DNA of 64,000 nucleotides from Symsagittifera roscoffensis (GCF_963678635.1 NC_087064.1:64039548-64103547), one strand, 5' to 3'; shown: positions 1 through 11,065, numbered from the stretch's first letter. The notes: generated from the letters alone by a model not told the origin. Numbers and translations are program-made.

Positions 1-2
1 GA

Positions 3-1844
3 TTACCTTGTAAAAATGATCAAGGTTATTGCGACCCGACAACACGAACACAAGCAACAATTGTTTGGTTCCCCGAAGACACATGTACAACATTTCAAGT
101 AGCAAAAATACACGCTCGTATGATAAAATTTCACAAAAAATATTTTATACAATCAATACCATATGAACAAGTAAATCCATTACGAAAAATAAGTTCTAAT
201 TTTAGAAACATTTACAATATAGAAAATAAATTAACACGTTTTCAAATATATTAAGAAACAGAACTTGCATGTAAATACAGAAACCCACTTCACAAAACAC
301 AATACTCCGAAATACTAGTTGAATACGAAAAAGGATTCGACATGACCACTGGAAAAACAAAAGTCGACCCATACGCCACAAGTCATCCTCCAAATGAAGG
401 AACATCATACATACCAGTTCATTTTCAAAAAAATACAGGTCAACCTGGTGGACATCTAAAGCCCCAAGACGATCAAAGCACACGTTTACAAGAACTATCA
501 CTAATGAATAGTACATATTTTGGTAATATCCACTATGATATCCACTTAGATATGAAACTAGACTACACGATTAGCCGAATTTTTCAAGAAATGTCACTCT
601 CCGAATTAGAAACACTACACCAACTATGCGAATTAGAAAGAACACAAATATTACAATCACTTGCACTAGCAGTATTAAAAATACCCTACGCAGGATATTT
701 ACTATCAGGAAATAGATCAAATTTTTTAGACTACGAAGGAAACATTTTATGGTTTTATACTTGTACCAAAAAAGTATCACCACTATACGTTTTTGAAGAC
801 AAACGATGCTATAAAAGAATCCCTATCTTTTATAAGAATAAAGTACATTTCGTTGACACACTTTCAAGAAGAACCTATTTCTGGGATACCGCAGTCCCAT
901 GTGGATCAGAAAATAGCCACAATGTAGTACAACTAAACCCTGATGAAGATAAATATTACCTTCTCACCCCATATCCCACATTAATGCAATCACTCAAAAA
1001 TTTTTCACCAGAAAGCATTCGCGCTATCGCTCGAAACCCAAATATAGACTTACAATCAATAGGAATATACTCAAAATCAGATATTCAACATCACATTAGA
1101 ACACAACAATTCCAAGAATTATTAACACAAATGGACACAATACAAAGACAATCAATTGACCAAAACTTACGCAAACTTGCCGAAACCGCAGGATTTGCAG
1201 ACATCTATACGCAAGACTATAGCGGATATTTTAAAGACATTAAAGATTATATATATCTAAACGGTGACAAATACCGTCCCCAAGATATATCACCTATCAA
1301 TATTTTTAGCTTTGTTACACTCAAGAATGAAATTCTTGATTTTCTAGGATGGCCCTACTACATCTTAGAAAAACTGACTATTTTATACGCAATGTTTAAC
1401 TTTATTGGATTTCTTTTTTCACTCTTAAAAGGAATCTATAACACATGTGCTATACACACACAAGTCAATAGACAAGCAAGTGTAGCACGCATACTATTTG
1501 CAGGATTTTTTGGAATTTTTTCTACATCAATAAACAAAATTCTTTTAGATGCACAAATAAAAGAATACAACACAAAAATAGCAACAAGACAGAACACATA
1601 CGACGAAGAACATAACAATGTAGACACAATGCCAACAGCACCACAGTTACCACCCCTACCACATAACCATCCATTATCCCTAGTCCCACGTAATTTTCGA
1701 AACTTAGCAATAATTTTTTTAGCCCACGATGAGCCGACAACTTGGATCCCTACACCGTTCAAATTCCCATCCAACCAACCTCACTACTCCAATTACAATA
1801 ATACAACTTTTTGCTTTCCAGCCACCCGATTTCCCAACCAGTAA
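3..1844 (+). pseudogene. Env-like glycoprotein of an LTR retroelement, left end cut off, one internal stop
   Basis: One reading frame runs from base 3 to the stop at 1842-1844 and is interrupted only by a TAA at 252-254; the part after the stop has an ATG at 342 giving 500 codons. The upstream part has spaced cysteines (a GYCDP stretch, later WFPEDTC) typical of a disulphide-bonded ectodomain. Further cysteine- and aromatic-rich sequence follows. A strongly hydrophobic segment at about residues 344-367 (counted from 342) fits a membrane anchor, a second lies near residues 380-405, and the tail carries a PPLP motif. The position just before an accessory frame and a probable 3' LTR fits env of an env-bearing Ty3/gypsy element. 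The frame starts outside the window. Inference: a formerly membrane-inserted envelope protein, now interrupted. A cellular membrane protein is less likely given the LTR downstream. Confidence 0.6.
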
Positions 1845-3459
1845 TGTAACATCAGGCATGAATTCCGATACTAATTCACACATCTCAGTTTTATACTCCA
1901 CATCACAACTCAATAACCCGAATATTGAAACCCCCGATGAATTTGCCGACTCTGAACCATCTCCATCCAATAATTTTCACACCAACCCCTCAATTTTTTC
2001 CCAACCCCCTTTTCAACCAATACTACCAAATAACCCTGTCCCCACCAATTCTACACCCTCTTATGCTTCCCAAGTCACTCCAACCTATTCTTCACTTCAT
2101 TCAGACCGATCATCCAATTCTCCAGATACCCCCCAAATCTCCCCAGAACTAGATAATTTTATTTCATTACAACAACAACCCTACCACCTTGACACCCCCA
2201 CCATAAACCAAATTTCATCCACAATAGATTCATCCAACCCTCCTACCCCTACACCCTCTTCAATTTATACCGAATCATTAGCACCATCATCCACATCTAC
2301 TGAATCTTCACTCAGCACTAATAGAGCTTACCGCACTTTTAAAAGAAAGTTCCCCAACCATCCTTTCCCAGCAAAACCAGGAACAGCCCGTGAATATATA
2401 AATCACCCAAATCACACTAATACAAAAGAATTTTTAGCTATCACCTTACCCTCATTTCCACAATACACCTTAAACACCCCTCACGACACTAACGAAACAC
2501 GTAACTTTGTAGACGAACACGTTTTAATAGAACGAAAAAAGGACATGCTATATCGACTCACTACACCACTAACACCTAGACAATTTACTTACATCGGATA
2601 CAAAAAATCACTAAAAACATACACTGTACCCCGAGCTAACGAATATACGCTAGAATATTACGCTCATAACATTATCAGAACTAACCAAGATCAATTCTTA
2701 GACGATGACCGCTTCGCTAACCCACAAATCACAGAAAAATTTTTCATTAAAACACCATATGTATTTACACTCAATATCTTTGATCGCAAATTTGACCACA
2801 TCATCTCAGAAGCACTAACAGACACGCAAGCCTACGAAAGTTTTAAAGAACGCTTCCAAATATTTTCACTAACCTTTCATTTCCTTGCACCACATGAAAG
2901 AGATTTGCACTGCTCACACGATATTATGTTGCGCACTAAACAAACTCACACATATACATACTATCATTTTATCCAAAAGCACTTCGACCTACACACTCCC
3001 TCCAGACAACCACACCACCGTTTTCAATTCATCAATCCCAAATACACCTCACCATTCTTTCTTAACTTCACATATTGCATTAAAGATACTAACCTTCATG
3101 GTATTCTTCGAAATTATGATCCCATAACCCAAATGTATATTTTTTGTCCCATCACCAAGACCTTCAACGCAGAAGAATCCCGACCCTTCCTTATCCCACA
3201 CGAATTTGTTCAACCTATAGAAATCCACATTTTAGAATTCATCCACAACACTAAATTCAATCACAAATTATATAATCTAATCCAAAACACACCTTATGAG
3301 TTTGCAGTTGGCACTGAAGAACTAACCACCATTAAAGCATTTCAATTGCTTTGGCCACTGCTTCAAACTAAAAATATTATCCGCATCTCAGCTAAATTAC
3401 TAACAACTTCAGATCTCATCCACGACATCTTCCCCCACGGTTTCTTCCCCGACGACTAA
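1729..3459 (+). CDS. Uncharacterised 576-aa accessory ORF downstream of env
   Basis: An uninterrupted 576-codon frame starts at ATG 1729 and stops at 3457-3459. A stop in the same frame lies three codons upstream (1720-1722), so this ATG is the first possible start. The first 116 bases overlap the end of the env-like frame in another register. Residues about 1-200 are rich in Ser, Thr, Pro, Asn and Gln and look disordered. Residues about 215-576 look folded: mixed charge, many Phe/Tyr/His, no signal peptide and no clear membrane segment. I do not recognise the family. It ends about 790 bases before the probable 3' LTR, so it belongs to the same retroelement. Being fully open next to a broken env, it is either younger, selected, or open by chance in a low-stop composition; the length argues against chance. 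Confidence 0.65.
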   Translation: MSRQLGSLHRSNSHPTNLTTPITIIQLFAFQPPDFPTSNVTSGMNSDTNSHISVLYSTSQLNNPNIETPDEFADSEPSPSNNFHTNPSIFSQPPFQPILPNNPVPTNSTPSYASQVTPTYSSLHSDRSSNSPDTPQISPELDNFISLQQQPYHLDTPTINQISSTIDSSNPPTPTPSSIYTESLAPSSTSTESSLSTNRAYRTFKRKFPNHPFPAKPGTAREYINHPNHTNTKEFLAITLPSFPQYTLNTPHDTNETRNFVDEHVLIERKKDMLYRLTTPLTPRQFTYIGYKKSLKTYTVPRANEYTLEYYAHNIIRTNQDQFLDDDRFANPQITEKFFIKTPYVFTLNIFDRKFDHIISEALTDTQAYESFKERFQIFSLTFHFLAPHERDLHCSHDIMLRTKQTHTYTYYHFIQKHFDLHTPSRQPHHRFQFINPKYTSPFFLNFTYCIKDTNLHGILRNYDPITQMYIFCPITKTFNAEESRPFLIPHEFVQPIEIHILEFIHNTKFNHKLYNLIQNTPYEFAVGTEELTTIKAFQLLWPLLQTKNIIRISAKLLTTSDLIHDIFPHGFFPDD

Positions 3460-4249
3460 CAGGTAAGTATGAATTATACATATTATTAACTAATTAAATT
3501 AAAATTAGAAACTAACCATTCTTTATCCATGTCTTCTTTAGAATTTTAGCCTTCATCCAAAATTCACAAAAGAAAAATAAAAAATAGAAAACTTCTTCAA
3601 AACTGTTTAAGACTCTATTAATTTTTTGCACCAACAATTAAATAAATATAATACCAATGCAGTAATTTAATTTATAAATTTTTTTCCCCACAAGCAGTAA
3701 ATCTAATTATGATGAAAATTTGTAACTTAATTTTTCCCAACAAATAGCAGTAAAATTTGAATTGCTATGTAGTAAATTAATAAAACGCAAATGCAGTACT
3801 AACCTTTTGATATTTTCATTCACTCGCACAAGAATTCTATCCAAACTCGCACAGCTCGCCCACGAAGAATTGTTTAAATAATGAATTTCAGTTTCAAGCT
3901 TTCACACTCAACAACTCTAACACACGATAACAAGTTTCAAACTTTCCTTTAACCCGTTTGGAAAGGAATTATATACTAAACAAAACTAACCAATGCAGCT
4001 TACTAAACACCACAAATCATAAAATAACAGCATGACTAAGAAAAGGAAACCAACGGTACCCAAACCGGATTAACCCAGTTTAAAACTGGATAATTTATTC
4101 TTTTGAAGACTATTATAAAGTCTAAGAAAGAAATAATAAAACACAAAAAAGTCGAAAGACAAACCCATACCACAAACAATTTGATTTTTGAAAAAAGGAC
4201 ACAACCAACAAAACATAAGAAAAACCACAACAAACCCAACATAAAACGT
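3460..4249 (+). other. Non-coding tail between accessory ORF and LTR
   Basis: AT-rich sequence with stops in all frames over most of its length. A possible splice donor (CAGGTAAGTATG) sits directly after the accessory-frame stop at about 3460-3471. The word GCAGTA followed by an A/T run recurs near 3659, 3694, 3748 and 3793. There is no clear polypurine tract just before 4250, which weakens the LTR boundary call slightly. Confidence 0.5.
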
Positions 4250-4540
4250 TGTCACATAACAGGACCTCTCACAAAAACCGCATGCAATCATACTCCCACT
4301 CCTGGCCTAACCCACCAGAAGAGGACGTCCTGAGCATGCTCTATAGCCGGCCTAACCCACCGCGCTACATCCACGCTTTGTGACACACACTCCTATTTTT
4401 AATAAGAGCTACTCAAGGGTGAGTAACTCTTCAAAATAACCGAACTAAAACAAAAAGCTTTTAGGAAAACAACTAACCAAAATCATAATTAAAACACCAA
4501 ACTAATAAAAATTTTATAAAATGTAAATTATATCTTGCAG

Positions 4541-4546
4541 TATATA
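4541..4546 (+). promoter_or_regulatory. TATA box in LTR
   Basis: TATATA preceded by GCAG and followed by GAT; the same context recurs in the second LTR at 28735-28740. Conservation between diverged LTRs supports a core promoter at the U3/R boundary. Confidence 0.45.
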
Positions 4547-5141
4547 GATCAGCATACAGCACCAAAGACGAACATCCAAAGACAAAATGACCCCACTACA
4601 CTCGAAAAAGAATGGCCAACCACAATCAATATGCCGCCCACAATCACAACTCAAAGGATTTAGAGTACGACTTGACTTCGCAGAAAAGGACTTCATTGAA
4701 CTAGAACAATGACCACCTCGATGTTCAAGTATACGTACAGATCCGAGTAACCAGGCATCCACTCCACGCACAATCTCCACGCCATTCCCAGACAAGGTCA
4801 AACACAAAGAAGTTCTCTACATGAAACGAAAAAACCTGTCATAGCCAACCATTCTGAAATCAGATTTGAGTTTGTTGCGAAAACCCAGTCGTTGTCATGA
4901 GAAGACACAACGATTGAACCTGAAACTTCTCTAACAAGAGAACCCAGAAGAAATATGATGTTCGCCAAATGCCAACGACCATCATCCATCCTTTGAATTA
5001 CAGAAAGACTATTCTAAAAAACGCTGTAAAACCCGGATGGGTGGAACCTGATCTAAACTACATTTTATGATTAGATAAATTAGATAGTATTTAATATTAA
5101 CCAATCATGATCCATCTGACTAACAATCCACTTATTTGTAA

Positions 5142-5169
5142 GTGCTGAAATTACTTGTAATTTCAGCAC
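5142..5169. other. Perfect 12-bp hairpin inside the LTR
   Basis: GTGCTGAAATTA and TAATTTCAGCAC are exact reverse complements separated by 4 bases. The matching place in the other LTR (around 29317-29344) is similar but imperfect. It could fold in RNA near the end of the transcript; the function is unknown. Confidence 0.55.
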
Positions 5170-5436
5170 CAGAGAGATTTGAATTTAACTTAGAAATTAG
5201 TTGACTCTCCAAGAAGACTTCAGCAGCCGCAATAAACCAGTATACCCTAGATCTATTGAGCCTAGCAGAGACTAGTTAAACAACCTGAGACTAGATAGTA
5301 TAAGAGTAAGATTAGGATTGGTATTAGACTAAGAAGTTGCACGAATCTATCCGGCCGAAAATAAGATAGCGTGACGAGCAGACGGTGTACCCTATCCGAA
5401 ATTACTCTATGAGTTATAAACATCGGTCCTAACTCA

Positions 5437-6220
5437 CCACTCTTGTTGCTACCTCCTCTCCTTTTTAATGTTTTTTTTTGCTTATTGATTTTTGCACCCT
5501 TCGTAAAAAAAATTCTTTTTTTAGTTAACGAGAGTACTGTGGCTTTCCTTTATCAAGTTTTTGCATATTCGATTGTCTTTTTCAAAAGCTATTATTTTTT
5601 TCGGTATGAGTTTTTCCTCCAATTCCTTTGGGGGTAACTGATGGCAGCTCCAGTTCTGGTAGTTTTTGTTAAAATTGTCTTTGAAATGATTATTTCTACC
5701 AAAACCTTCCTGGTAACTGATTTGAGGTCAATTTCTGGTAGTTTTTGCCCCGAGAAGGAAAATAGGAAACTTCTAACTTTCTAACTTTTGTTTCGGCACA
5801 TCATCCCAGTTGAAAGAGTTGCAGAGCACACCTTTCTATTTTGCTATTTGGACCTTGTTATCCAAAGCCAGTCACCTTTCTTCATTTTTCATATCTCGGT
5901 TCTTCTTCTGCGCTTCTGTTTTTCAGCTAGTCCCAACTTTCTTTAATGGTCCTGTTTGTTCTAGGAATGATGGTTTAATTTTAGCATTATTCTGGCTTCT
6001 ATCCCATCTACGCCCTGAATTAAAACAAAACTGCTTGTATAAAGACAAAACCTTGAATGTTTCGAGTGTTGTTTTAACTCGATGGAGTAGTTTTTGATTT
6101 TCAAAAAGTTGAAACAAAAATTCCGAATTTTTTCCGAAAACCAACCACACACGCTCTATGTAAAGAAAAACGGATTGATAATTTTTGCATAAAGCAAAGC
6201 TTTAATTTGGTCGCCTGAAT
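5437..6220. other. Gene-free flank after the LTR
   Basis: T-rich sequence with only short hydrophobic chance frames. A short direct repeat around CTGGTAGTTTTTG occurs at about 5656 and 5732. No exon, RNA gene or repeat family was recognised. Confidence 0.4.
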
Positions 6221-6520
6221 TTAATTTTGAACGACTTCTAAGACAATTTAAATCTCCTCTTACGCGTTACTAGCACGAAACACATCGCGCGTTATCTATC
6301 CAAATTGGCCATACTCGCATCTTTAAACCCCCACAATATAACGAAAAGTGTTCATACGTAAAATTTCAGTCTAGTTTTTAGCTCACAAGAACAAAATTTT
6401 TCGAATGAGATCTAAAATCTAGAACTTTTGTATAACATGGCTACTTAAAATGTTGAAATTTTCTTGGAAAAAAACCAACCCGAGCACAAAACATCTGTCA
6501 TTTTTTTTCGAAACTCAAAA
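6221..6520 (+). repeat. Family A non-autonomous repeat, partial, plus orientation
   Basis: Shares with the fuller copies the succession GAACGA.TTCTAAGAC, TTACGCGTTA, ATCGCGCGTTA, CCAAATTGGCC and CCCGAGCACAAA. The terminal hairpin end is missing. The family is described at 20583-21060. Confidence 0.5.
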
Positions 6521-7536
6521 CAAAAAGCCAAAAAAAAAACATTTTTTTTTAAAAATCAAATATGACTGACATATCGCAATTTGGACTCAAATATTGAGAA
6601 TGGTAAATCAAGTTAGGCACCTTCTTAATGAAATAAAACGGCTAAAAACGGACATAATTGAGAAAAAATAAAATTTAGTCTAAATGAAGTAAAATACTAG
6701 TTTTTACTACTCCCATGATGTTATATCTGATTTGCTAGTAGTTTTATTCCAATTTCACCATAAAATTTTTCCAATTAGTTTTTTATTGTTTATGGGGGTG
6801 TATAATCAAAATGAATCCAAAAGACTGACGAAACCAAAATCGCAAATTTCTGTAGGTCGTTAGTTTGCTAAACATTGACAAACGTTGGTTGAAGTGGTAG
6901 ATTTGAAATTTACAAACTGAGGCCTAAAGACTGTCGAAGAAAGAGGCGGAATATTTATACTCGGGTGTTATCCAGTCAAATTTTGACTTTTCATTTAGCA
7001 AGTTTGAAGTAATTTTTTTTCATGCCATTCAAAAATGTTGTTGTTTTGTGCTCAACAACTACAGAAATGCATCATACATATTCATGTTTTTATGAAAGCT
7101 CTTTGGTGTTCTGTGATTTTAGTTCAATTTCATCTGATGAAAGTTAGGCAAACTGCGCTCTTCAATTCGAAATGAGAAATTAGTGCGAAAGAACTTGATC
7201 GATTTCTGGTTTAGAAAGAGGATTTCATTCAAGGTTTCCCCCAATTTGAGTTAAAATTTTTTCAGTCAACATTTTAATTGCATGAAAAAAGAATTTGCCC
7301 TGTGTTTTCCCGAAAATTGAAAACGTTGGATAAGCTTCTGATTCAGTTTTCCCGAAAATTTTTTTGAGTTTGCGATTTAATTATCTTTTTAAATCAAATT
7401 TATCAAATTTTTGGTAATGTTTTTTTTTCACTTCACTTCATTGTTTTATTTTGTCTCGGTACTTCTTTCAAAATTTGAAAAATAGTTAGATACATCGTAA
7501 ACTAATTGAGTGCTCAATATATGCTTATGAATACAG
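6521..7536. other. Gene-free stretch with a degraded family A fragment
   Basis: AT-rich, no supported exon. Around 6925-7215 the words GCGGAATATTTATACTCGGG and CAAATTTTGACTTTT...TAGCAA recall the family A repeat in minus orientation, heavily decayed. The rest is unassigned. Confidence 0.35.
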
Positions 7537-7664
7537 ATCTATCTGGTGGAACAGCGGTTGGTACCACAATCATAGGCCAGAGGTGGGTGTTGCCGGCCAA
7601 AAATGTATCTGTGAACAATGCCAGTAATAAAATTTCAATAGTCTTGAATCTTGGAAAAAAATGA
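7537..7664 (+). pseudogene. Serine-protease (S1)-like exon remnant
   Basis: After a possible acceptor (AATACAG, ending 7536) a frame reads SGGTAVGTTIIGQRWVLPA and continues to a stop at 7662-7664. The spacing of GGT, an Ile and WVL.A resembles the region around the catalytic histidine of chymotrypsin-fold proteases, where the family normally has WVLTAAHC. Here the His and its Cys are absent (PAKNV follows), so it is either a dead exon or a non-catalytic homologue. No partner exons with the Asp and Ser motifs were found. The match is short, so this is tentative. Confidence 0.35.
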
Positions 7665-7932
7665 AACTATAGAACAGTGTGTTGTTATTAGGATTAAAAA
7701 GAAGTCAGTTGAATGAAAAACAATAAAAAACAGTTCGCTTTTTACAAATAGAAATACGTTGACTACTATTTTCAAAACACGTGATCAAATAACAGTGGAA
7801 TAAGAGATCAAACATTGTGTTAAAAGGAGCACAGGTACAATTAATTACCAAAAAAATGTGGGGTACAAAGGTTTAGGCTGCAGAAATTGTTTTCCTAATA
7901 AGTCAGCGTATAGGACGAAAAAACGGCTCACA

Positions 7933-8046
7933 ATGTCCGATTGTTATAAAAATGGCATGGAGACGAGTAGTAACGGATTTAAGGATTCGAAGCGTCCCTC
8001 CAAAAAGGTCAAGTCTTTGGCCTTCAGATTGAAGTTGAAGCGATAA
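7933..8046 (+). CDS. Short basic ORF, possible first exon of the claudin-like gene
   Basis: ATG at 7933 in a favourable context (CACAATGT), 37 codons rich in Lys, Arg and Ser, stop at 8044-8046; the frame is also open upstream to 7858. The local composition is less AT-rich than the flanks. A possible donor (AAG|GTCAAG) near 8007 would end an exon in phase 0, matching the phase-0 start of the exon at 8598. It would supply a cytosolic N-terminus, but the first transmembrane helix expected of this family would still be missing. It could equally be a chance frame. Confidence 0.25.
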   Translation: MSDCYKNGMETSSNGFKDSKRPSKKVKSLAFRLKLKR

Positions 8047-8597
8047 ACTGGATTGATAATAAGAGAGTTTGAAATCTTGCAACTCTATTCAGAGACTGTG
8101 CAAAATTTAATGCGTTGCACTGTGCGAAATTTATATTAAACAAAAATTTTACAACACCTGTAAAATCTATTTATTTTAATTATTAGTGATTATGTCGAAT
8201 CGTACTCATTGCGAAAGCAGGGAAATTATTTCACGATTGTTTCGGAATAACCTGATTAGTTCTTATGCCATTTTTTTTGTAATCGGACCCTGTGAGCTCA
8301 GATATCTTGCTAACTTTTTCTTTCCCCTTATTGTGAGGGGAGGGGGGGGGGGGGGTGAGTTTTTACCAGGAACAAAGTTCACATCTGCTTAACCGTTGAA
8401 TTAGTTCTCTAAAGGGGTGGCACTTCATTGCCTAGTACCAAGGGGGGCGATAGTTGGCAAGATAAATAATCAGTGGAAAAGGTCAAGTTTTCAGCTGGGG
8501 AAACAAAGAAGCATCTACCCCCCCCCCCCCCCCATACCCATTAAGTTGCAAATTTTTGACGAATAAGGCGAAGCTTGGAAAAATGGGCTTTGGCCAG
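8047..8597. other. Putative intron or upstream region with facing G and C tracts
   Basis: No exon coding for a first transmembrane helix was found here. A run of 14 G at 8342-8355 (preceded by GGGG at 8337-8340) and a run of 16 C at 8518-8533 face each other about 160 bases apart. The C run ends 64 bases before the exon at 8598 and could serve as, or replace, a polypyrimidine tract. Confidence 0.45.
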
Positions 8598-8676
8598 CCG
8601 CACCCACTTCGTGTGTATCAGCACTACAACAGCCACGACTCGTTCTGCTTCGGACTATACCAGTGCGCCAGACTAA
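8598..8676 (+). CDS. Claudin/PMP22-like gene, extracellular-loop exon
   Basis: A 79-base exon between CCAG (ends 8597) and the strong donor GTGAGT at 8677. In phase 0 it codes a polar segment ending FGLYQCARL. GLY.C stands where the claudin/PMP22/EMP superfamily has the GLW..C signature of the first extracellular loop. It ends in phase 1 with a single A that joins the GT opening the exon at 12355 to form a Ser codon. That phase match and the family-like order (loop signature, then helix 2) support it. The acceptor could instead lie a little upstream, because the frame stays open through 8581. Higher GC than its surroundings also favours coding. Confidence 0.6.
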
Positions 8677-9990
8677 GTGAGTCACCTGATGCTACCTGGT
8701 GGAATCAGAAATGATTTCCATCCTCTCTTTCATTCTATTCATTCACTCACGTCATCCTAATGGATAGTTGCATGTGCAAATAATAGGCTACTTTAAGACC
8801 TTATACAATTGTTGGGACCATAAAAACAGCAATGGCGTAAATATGAAATGCTGTTCAACAGTCCTCCTTATTTCTCTAATTCCAAACGAATTTCCAAACA
8901 AAAAAAAATCTTACATGCTTAGCACTGCTGACTATTTTTTTCATCCTCAATAGTCCGAAGTTCTCAACATTAAGTACTATTGAACTTTTTGTTCATTGTC
9001 GGTGATTTTATTTATAATCCGACCCAGCTGAACGCAACCGGCTTTTTTCGCGCCCCTCGCAAGCATTCGTCTGTCAGACACAAACACTGTTCTGAAAAAG
9101 CTGTATTTTAAAGAATAAGTTCACACACACATGGCAACCAAATCAGAGCTCTTCATTTTGAATCCTTTGCTCTGAGTTTTTTTTAGATTTCGGACTCTTT
9201 TATAAACCGTGTTAATTTTTTTCTTCAAAAAAGTCTGATGTTTATTCAGGCTCAAATTTGATTGTTTGGTGGGTTTTAGAATTTCGATATCTTCTTACTT
9301 TCAATTAATTTCTTTTGTTGAAAAGAAGATAAACTCCACAAAAGTGATCGAATTCTAGTTTAGAAAGTTTATATTATTTTTCACTTTGCTCAACGGAATA
9401 TCAGTTTTCGTATTGATCCAGTTTTCGCAAATTTTGTTAATTTTACGAAAAAGTGTCAATTAAAAAGTGCTCTAGGGATTCAAAGAGCTTTAAGGCCATC
9501 TACTTTTTCTTCAAACTTGGAAAACTGTAATTTTACAAAAACAACCTGGTACTTTTTTTCTTCTTTCTTGCGTTTAATGACTTTTTCCGACTGTCTGTTG
9601 GCTATGTTTATGTTCTATACAATAATACATTACACGGTAAAGTACAAAAAACCTATTATAAGTTTTCGTTTTGAAATCAAAATTTAAAACTTGCAGTAAT
9701 TTAAAGCAGACACACTTGCCCTCCGGTTTGAAAAAATGTAACGATATAACATTAAAAAGCCCTGATGATTTCGACTGCCCTTTAACTGCTTTTGAAAAAA
9801 TTTTGGTAATTACATATCGACAAACTATAAACTTTAGTCTAGTAAAATCTCATTTTGAGTGTCGACGTTTGGTCGTGCATGCAATTTATAAGAATATTTA
9901 TGCCGCAATTGAAACTGGAACGACCTCGTAGTGCCTGGCGCGAAAAATTTGCTTTACATTTTCTTCGGCAACAAAATATATAACGAGCAG

Positions 9991-10362
9991 TTGGGGGCGT
10001 TCAACAGTGCCGAAGTACAACAGTGCCGAAAAAAGCGGGACATTTTCAGAATAATTTGCACGCATCTTCTAAAGAGCGGGAAAATACTGACGCTTTCTTA
10101 TCAAAGAAAATCACTCCAATTTCGGCGCCAAAATGTCTGCAACTGCAAAGTAAACAATTATTTTGGCGCCAAAACGTCTAAATTGCAAATTTTCTCTTTC
10201 AAAATTTTTAAGTGTCACTTAAGATTGTAAATGTTTGCCGTTAATTTTCTGATTGCCGCAGTTAATACGTTGAAATTATTCATAATTTCCGCAATGTTGA
10301 TCAACATTTTCATTTTCGGCACTGTTGAACTAAGCTTTTTTTCGACACTGTTGTACTGCCCA
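9991..10362. repeat. Family B inverted-repeat element (MITE-like)
   Basis: The left end carries GTTCAACAGTGCCGAA and TACAACAGTGCCGAA; the right end carries TTCGGCACTGTTGAAC and CGACACTGTTGTAC, the inverse of the left. A related element lies at 18154-18540. There is no transposase frame, so it would be non-autonomous. It contains the perfect palindrome TTTTGGCGCCAAAA at 10161-10174. The exact ends and the target duplication are uncertain. Confidence 0.55.
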
Positions 10363-10649
10363 TGAGCAGTTTAATAGAGTGCGCAACTACTAGTTTAAAA
10401 CTTTGTAGATCTAATGAGACTAGAGAAACTTGAGTAAGACAGCACTGCATGTATCGGGGTTGACAACTGTTTGTTCAGACTGCCATTGAATATCGATAAA
10501 AAAGTTTTTGTATAACAAAATGTGACCAAAAAAGAAACTACTTTTCTTTTTTAATCATGTTTCAAGCCCTCCCAGCTTGCTATGTAAAGCACAATATTTG
10601 CCTCTGGTAAAGTATTGACAGGAGCAAACTGCTTGCTTTTGATGCTTCG

Positions 10650-11035
10650 ACTTTTGAAGAAAGTGACGGAATATTTGTGACCATGTTGTTTTTTTGTACA
10701 AGCAAATTTCGACCTTCAACTAGCAGTTTTTGAAGGTCGAATTGCTGCTCTAAGCTGTTGCCCTTTTTGAAGATAGAAACTTTGCCCAATGCGTATTGTT
10801 GTCTTAAGCGAAAAATTAAAAAGATGTTTCAGATGTGATTTTGTTTCGTAAAACTATGGGGATCTTAAGATGGCTAATTTGTACACTTGGGACAAATAAA
10901 GCGCAATATGCACATGAAATTTAATTCGTCCTTAAAATCGTTTCAAATTGAATTGAGGAATGCTATTTGGTCTTTTTTTTAAGTAAGCAAAATATATCAG
11001 TTCGAATTTCACTAAGCGTGTGGGGGGATTTTTTC
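10650..11035 (-). repeat. Family A repeat, minus orientation, degraded
   Basis: Reads, in order, GTGACGGAATATTTGTG, CAAATTTCGACCTTC, TATTGTTGTC, a GGGACAA.TAA block, AATTCGTCCTTA and GCGTGTGGGGGGATTTT, matching the minus copies at 11066-11608 and 19970-20516. The hairpin terminus is missing. Confidence 0.5.
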
Positions 11036-11065
11036 CAATGATAAATTGAGAGCAAATAACCGCAG

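Larger units (their letters stand above)
4250..5436 (+). repeat. Probable 3' LTR of the env-bearing retroelement
   Basis: About 1.19 kb that aligns along its length with 28445-29573, in the same orientation. Both copies start with TG before a conserved AACAGGACC and end at TAACTCA, giving the TG...CA ends expected of an LTR. Both contain the blocks CTCCTGGCCTAACCCACCAG, GAGCATGCTCTATAGCCGGC and a TATA box after GCAG. The copies differ by many substitutions and small indels, so they are old or belong to different insertions. Its place just downstream of the env and accessory frames makes it a 3' LTR. The polypurine tract is not evident and the target-site duplication could not be identified. 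Confidence 0.6.

Noticed and set aside
4514-4989. Minus-strand frames of 97 and 63 codons
   Set aside because: They lie inside the LTR and are not conserved in the second LTR.
5443-6097. Hydrophobic frames of 64 and 95 codons that look like membrane proteins
   Set aside because: T-rich DNA gives Phe/Leu-rich translations in any frame; no splice signals or conserved motifs.
9671-10230. Two abutting plus frames of 86 and 99 codons
   Set aside because: Low-complexity content, and the second overlaps the family B repeat; no recognisable domain.
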